A stretch of 12,910 nt of DNA from Candidatus Acetothermia bacterium. GTDB taxonomy: Bacteria; Bipolaricaulota; Bipolaricaulia; RBG-16-55-9; JANLFV01. The notes beneath the pieces were generated by a model. The model had not been told where the DNA came from and ran no database searches. It was given only the letters and a program-made list of their open reading frames with translations. This document shows positions 12,904-12,910 of the stretch, one piece after another (positions within the stretch are counted from its first letter, which is position 1; the number at the start of each line of letters is the position of its first letter). The stretch covers positions 1 to 12,910 of the forward strand of contig JAPWVC010000027.1 of NCBI GenBank assembly GCA_028275195.1, written 5' to 3'. Position numbers and translations under genes: made by a program.

Positions 12904-12910
12904 AGGCTAC

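Noticed and set aside
1..12910. CRISPR array, insertion sequence, phage or defence genes.
   Set aside because: No regularly spaced repeats, terminal inverted repeats around a transposase, or such protein families were seen on either strand.

Overview
The window is GC-rich (by eye about 60%) bacterial DNA. It shows bacterial sigma70-like promoter hexamers, clear Shine-Dalgarno sites and a bacterial-type two-subunit phenylalanyl-tRNA synthetase. Arg codons AGG/CGG and Glu/Leu-rich proteins hint at a thermophilic, uncultured lineage, but the phylum cannot be fixed from this window. No rRNA, tRNA, CRISPR array, transposase or phage gene was seen.

Layout: (1) 1-2558, plus strand: the 3' part of a large membrane Fe-S oxidoreductase (cytochrome-b-like membrane domain, two 4Fe-4S motifs, two CCG domains; resembling ETF:quinone oxidoreductase/HdrD-type proteins), whose stop overlaps the start of folE (GTP cyclohydrolase I). 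(2) 2559-3458, minus strand: thiL (thiamine-phosphate kinase), whose stop codon directly abuts that of folE. (3) 3459-5875, plus strand: a Tat-exported DUF362 protein, a GNAT acetyltransferase with an uncertain start, and a SAM-dependent methyltransferase behind its own promoter. (4) 11394 down to 5900, minus strand: a probable operon of leader peptide, pheS, pheT and the two subunits of a class I CoA-transferase (glutaconate CoA-transferase-like). (5) 11448-12078, plus strand: a divergent promoter and a frameshifted gene for a Tat-exported protein. (6) 12121-12903: an alpha/beta hydrolase.

The most notable content is the control region between pheS and the divergent Tat gene. Two promoters with identical hexamers (TTGACA, 17 bp, TATGCT) face away from each other as an imperfect 31-bp inverted repeat. 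The pheS-directed transcript would begin with a 15-codon ORF, MQATETMAMLFFFAP. Its three consecutive Phe codons lie immediately before a GC hairpin that spans the stop codon. This looks like a phenylalanine leader peptide for attenuation of pheST, analogous to E. coli pheM but with unrelated sequence. It is joined to an operon that also carries a CoA-transferase.

Functionally, the Fe-S oxidoreductase (electron transfer from acyl-CoA oxidation to quinone, by family) and the CoA-transferase (acyl-CoA exchange) both fit a metabolism that processes organic acids. folE and thiL are cofactor biosynthesis genes. No pathway can be completed from this window.
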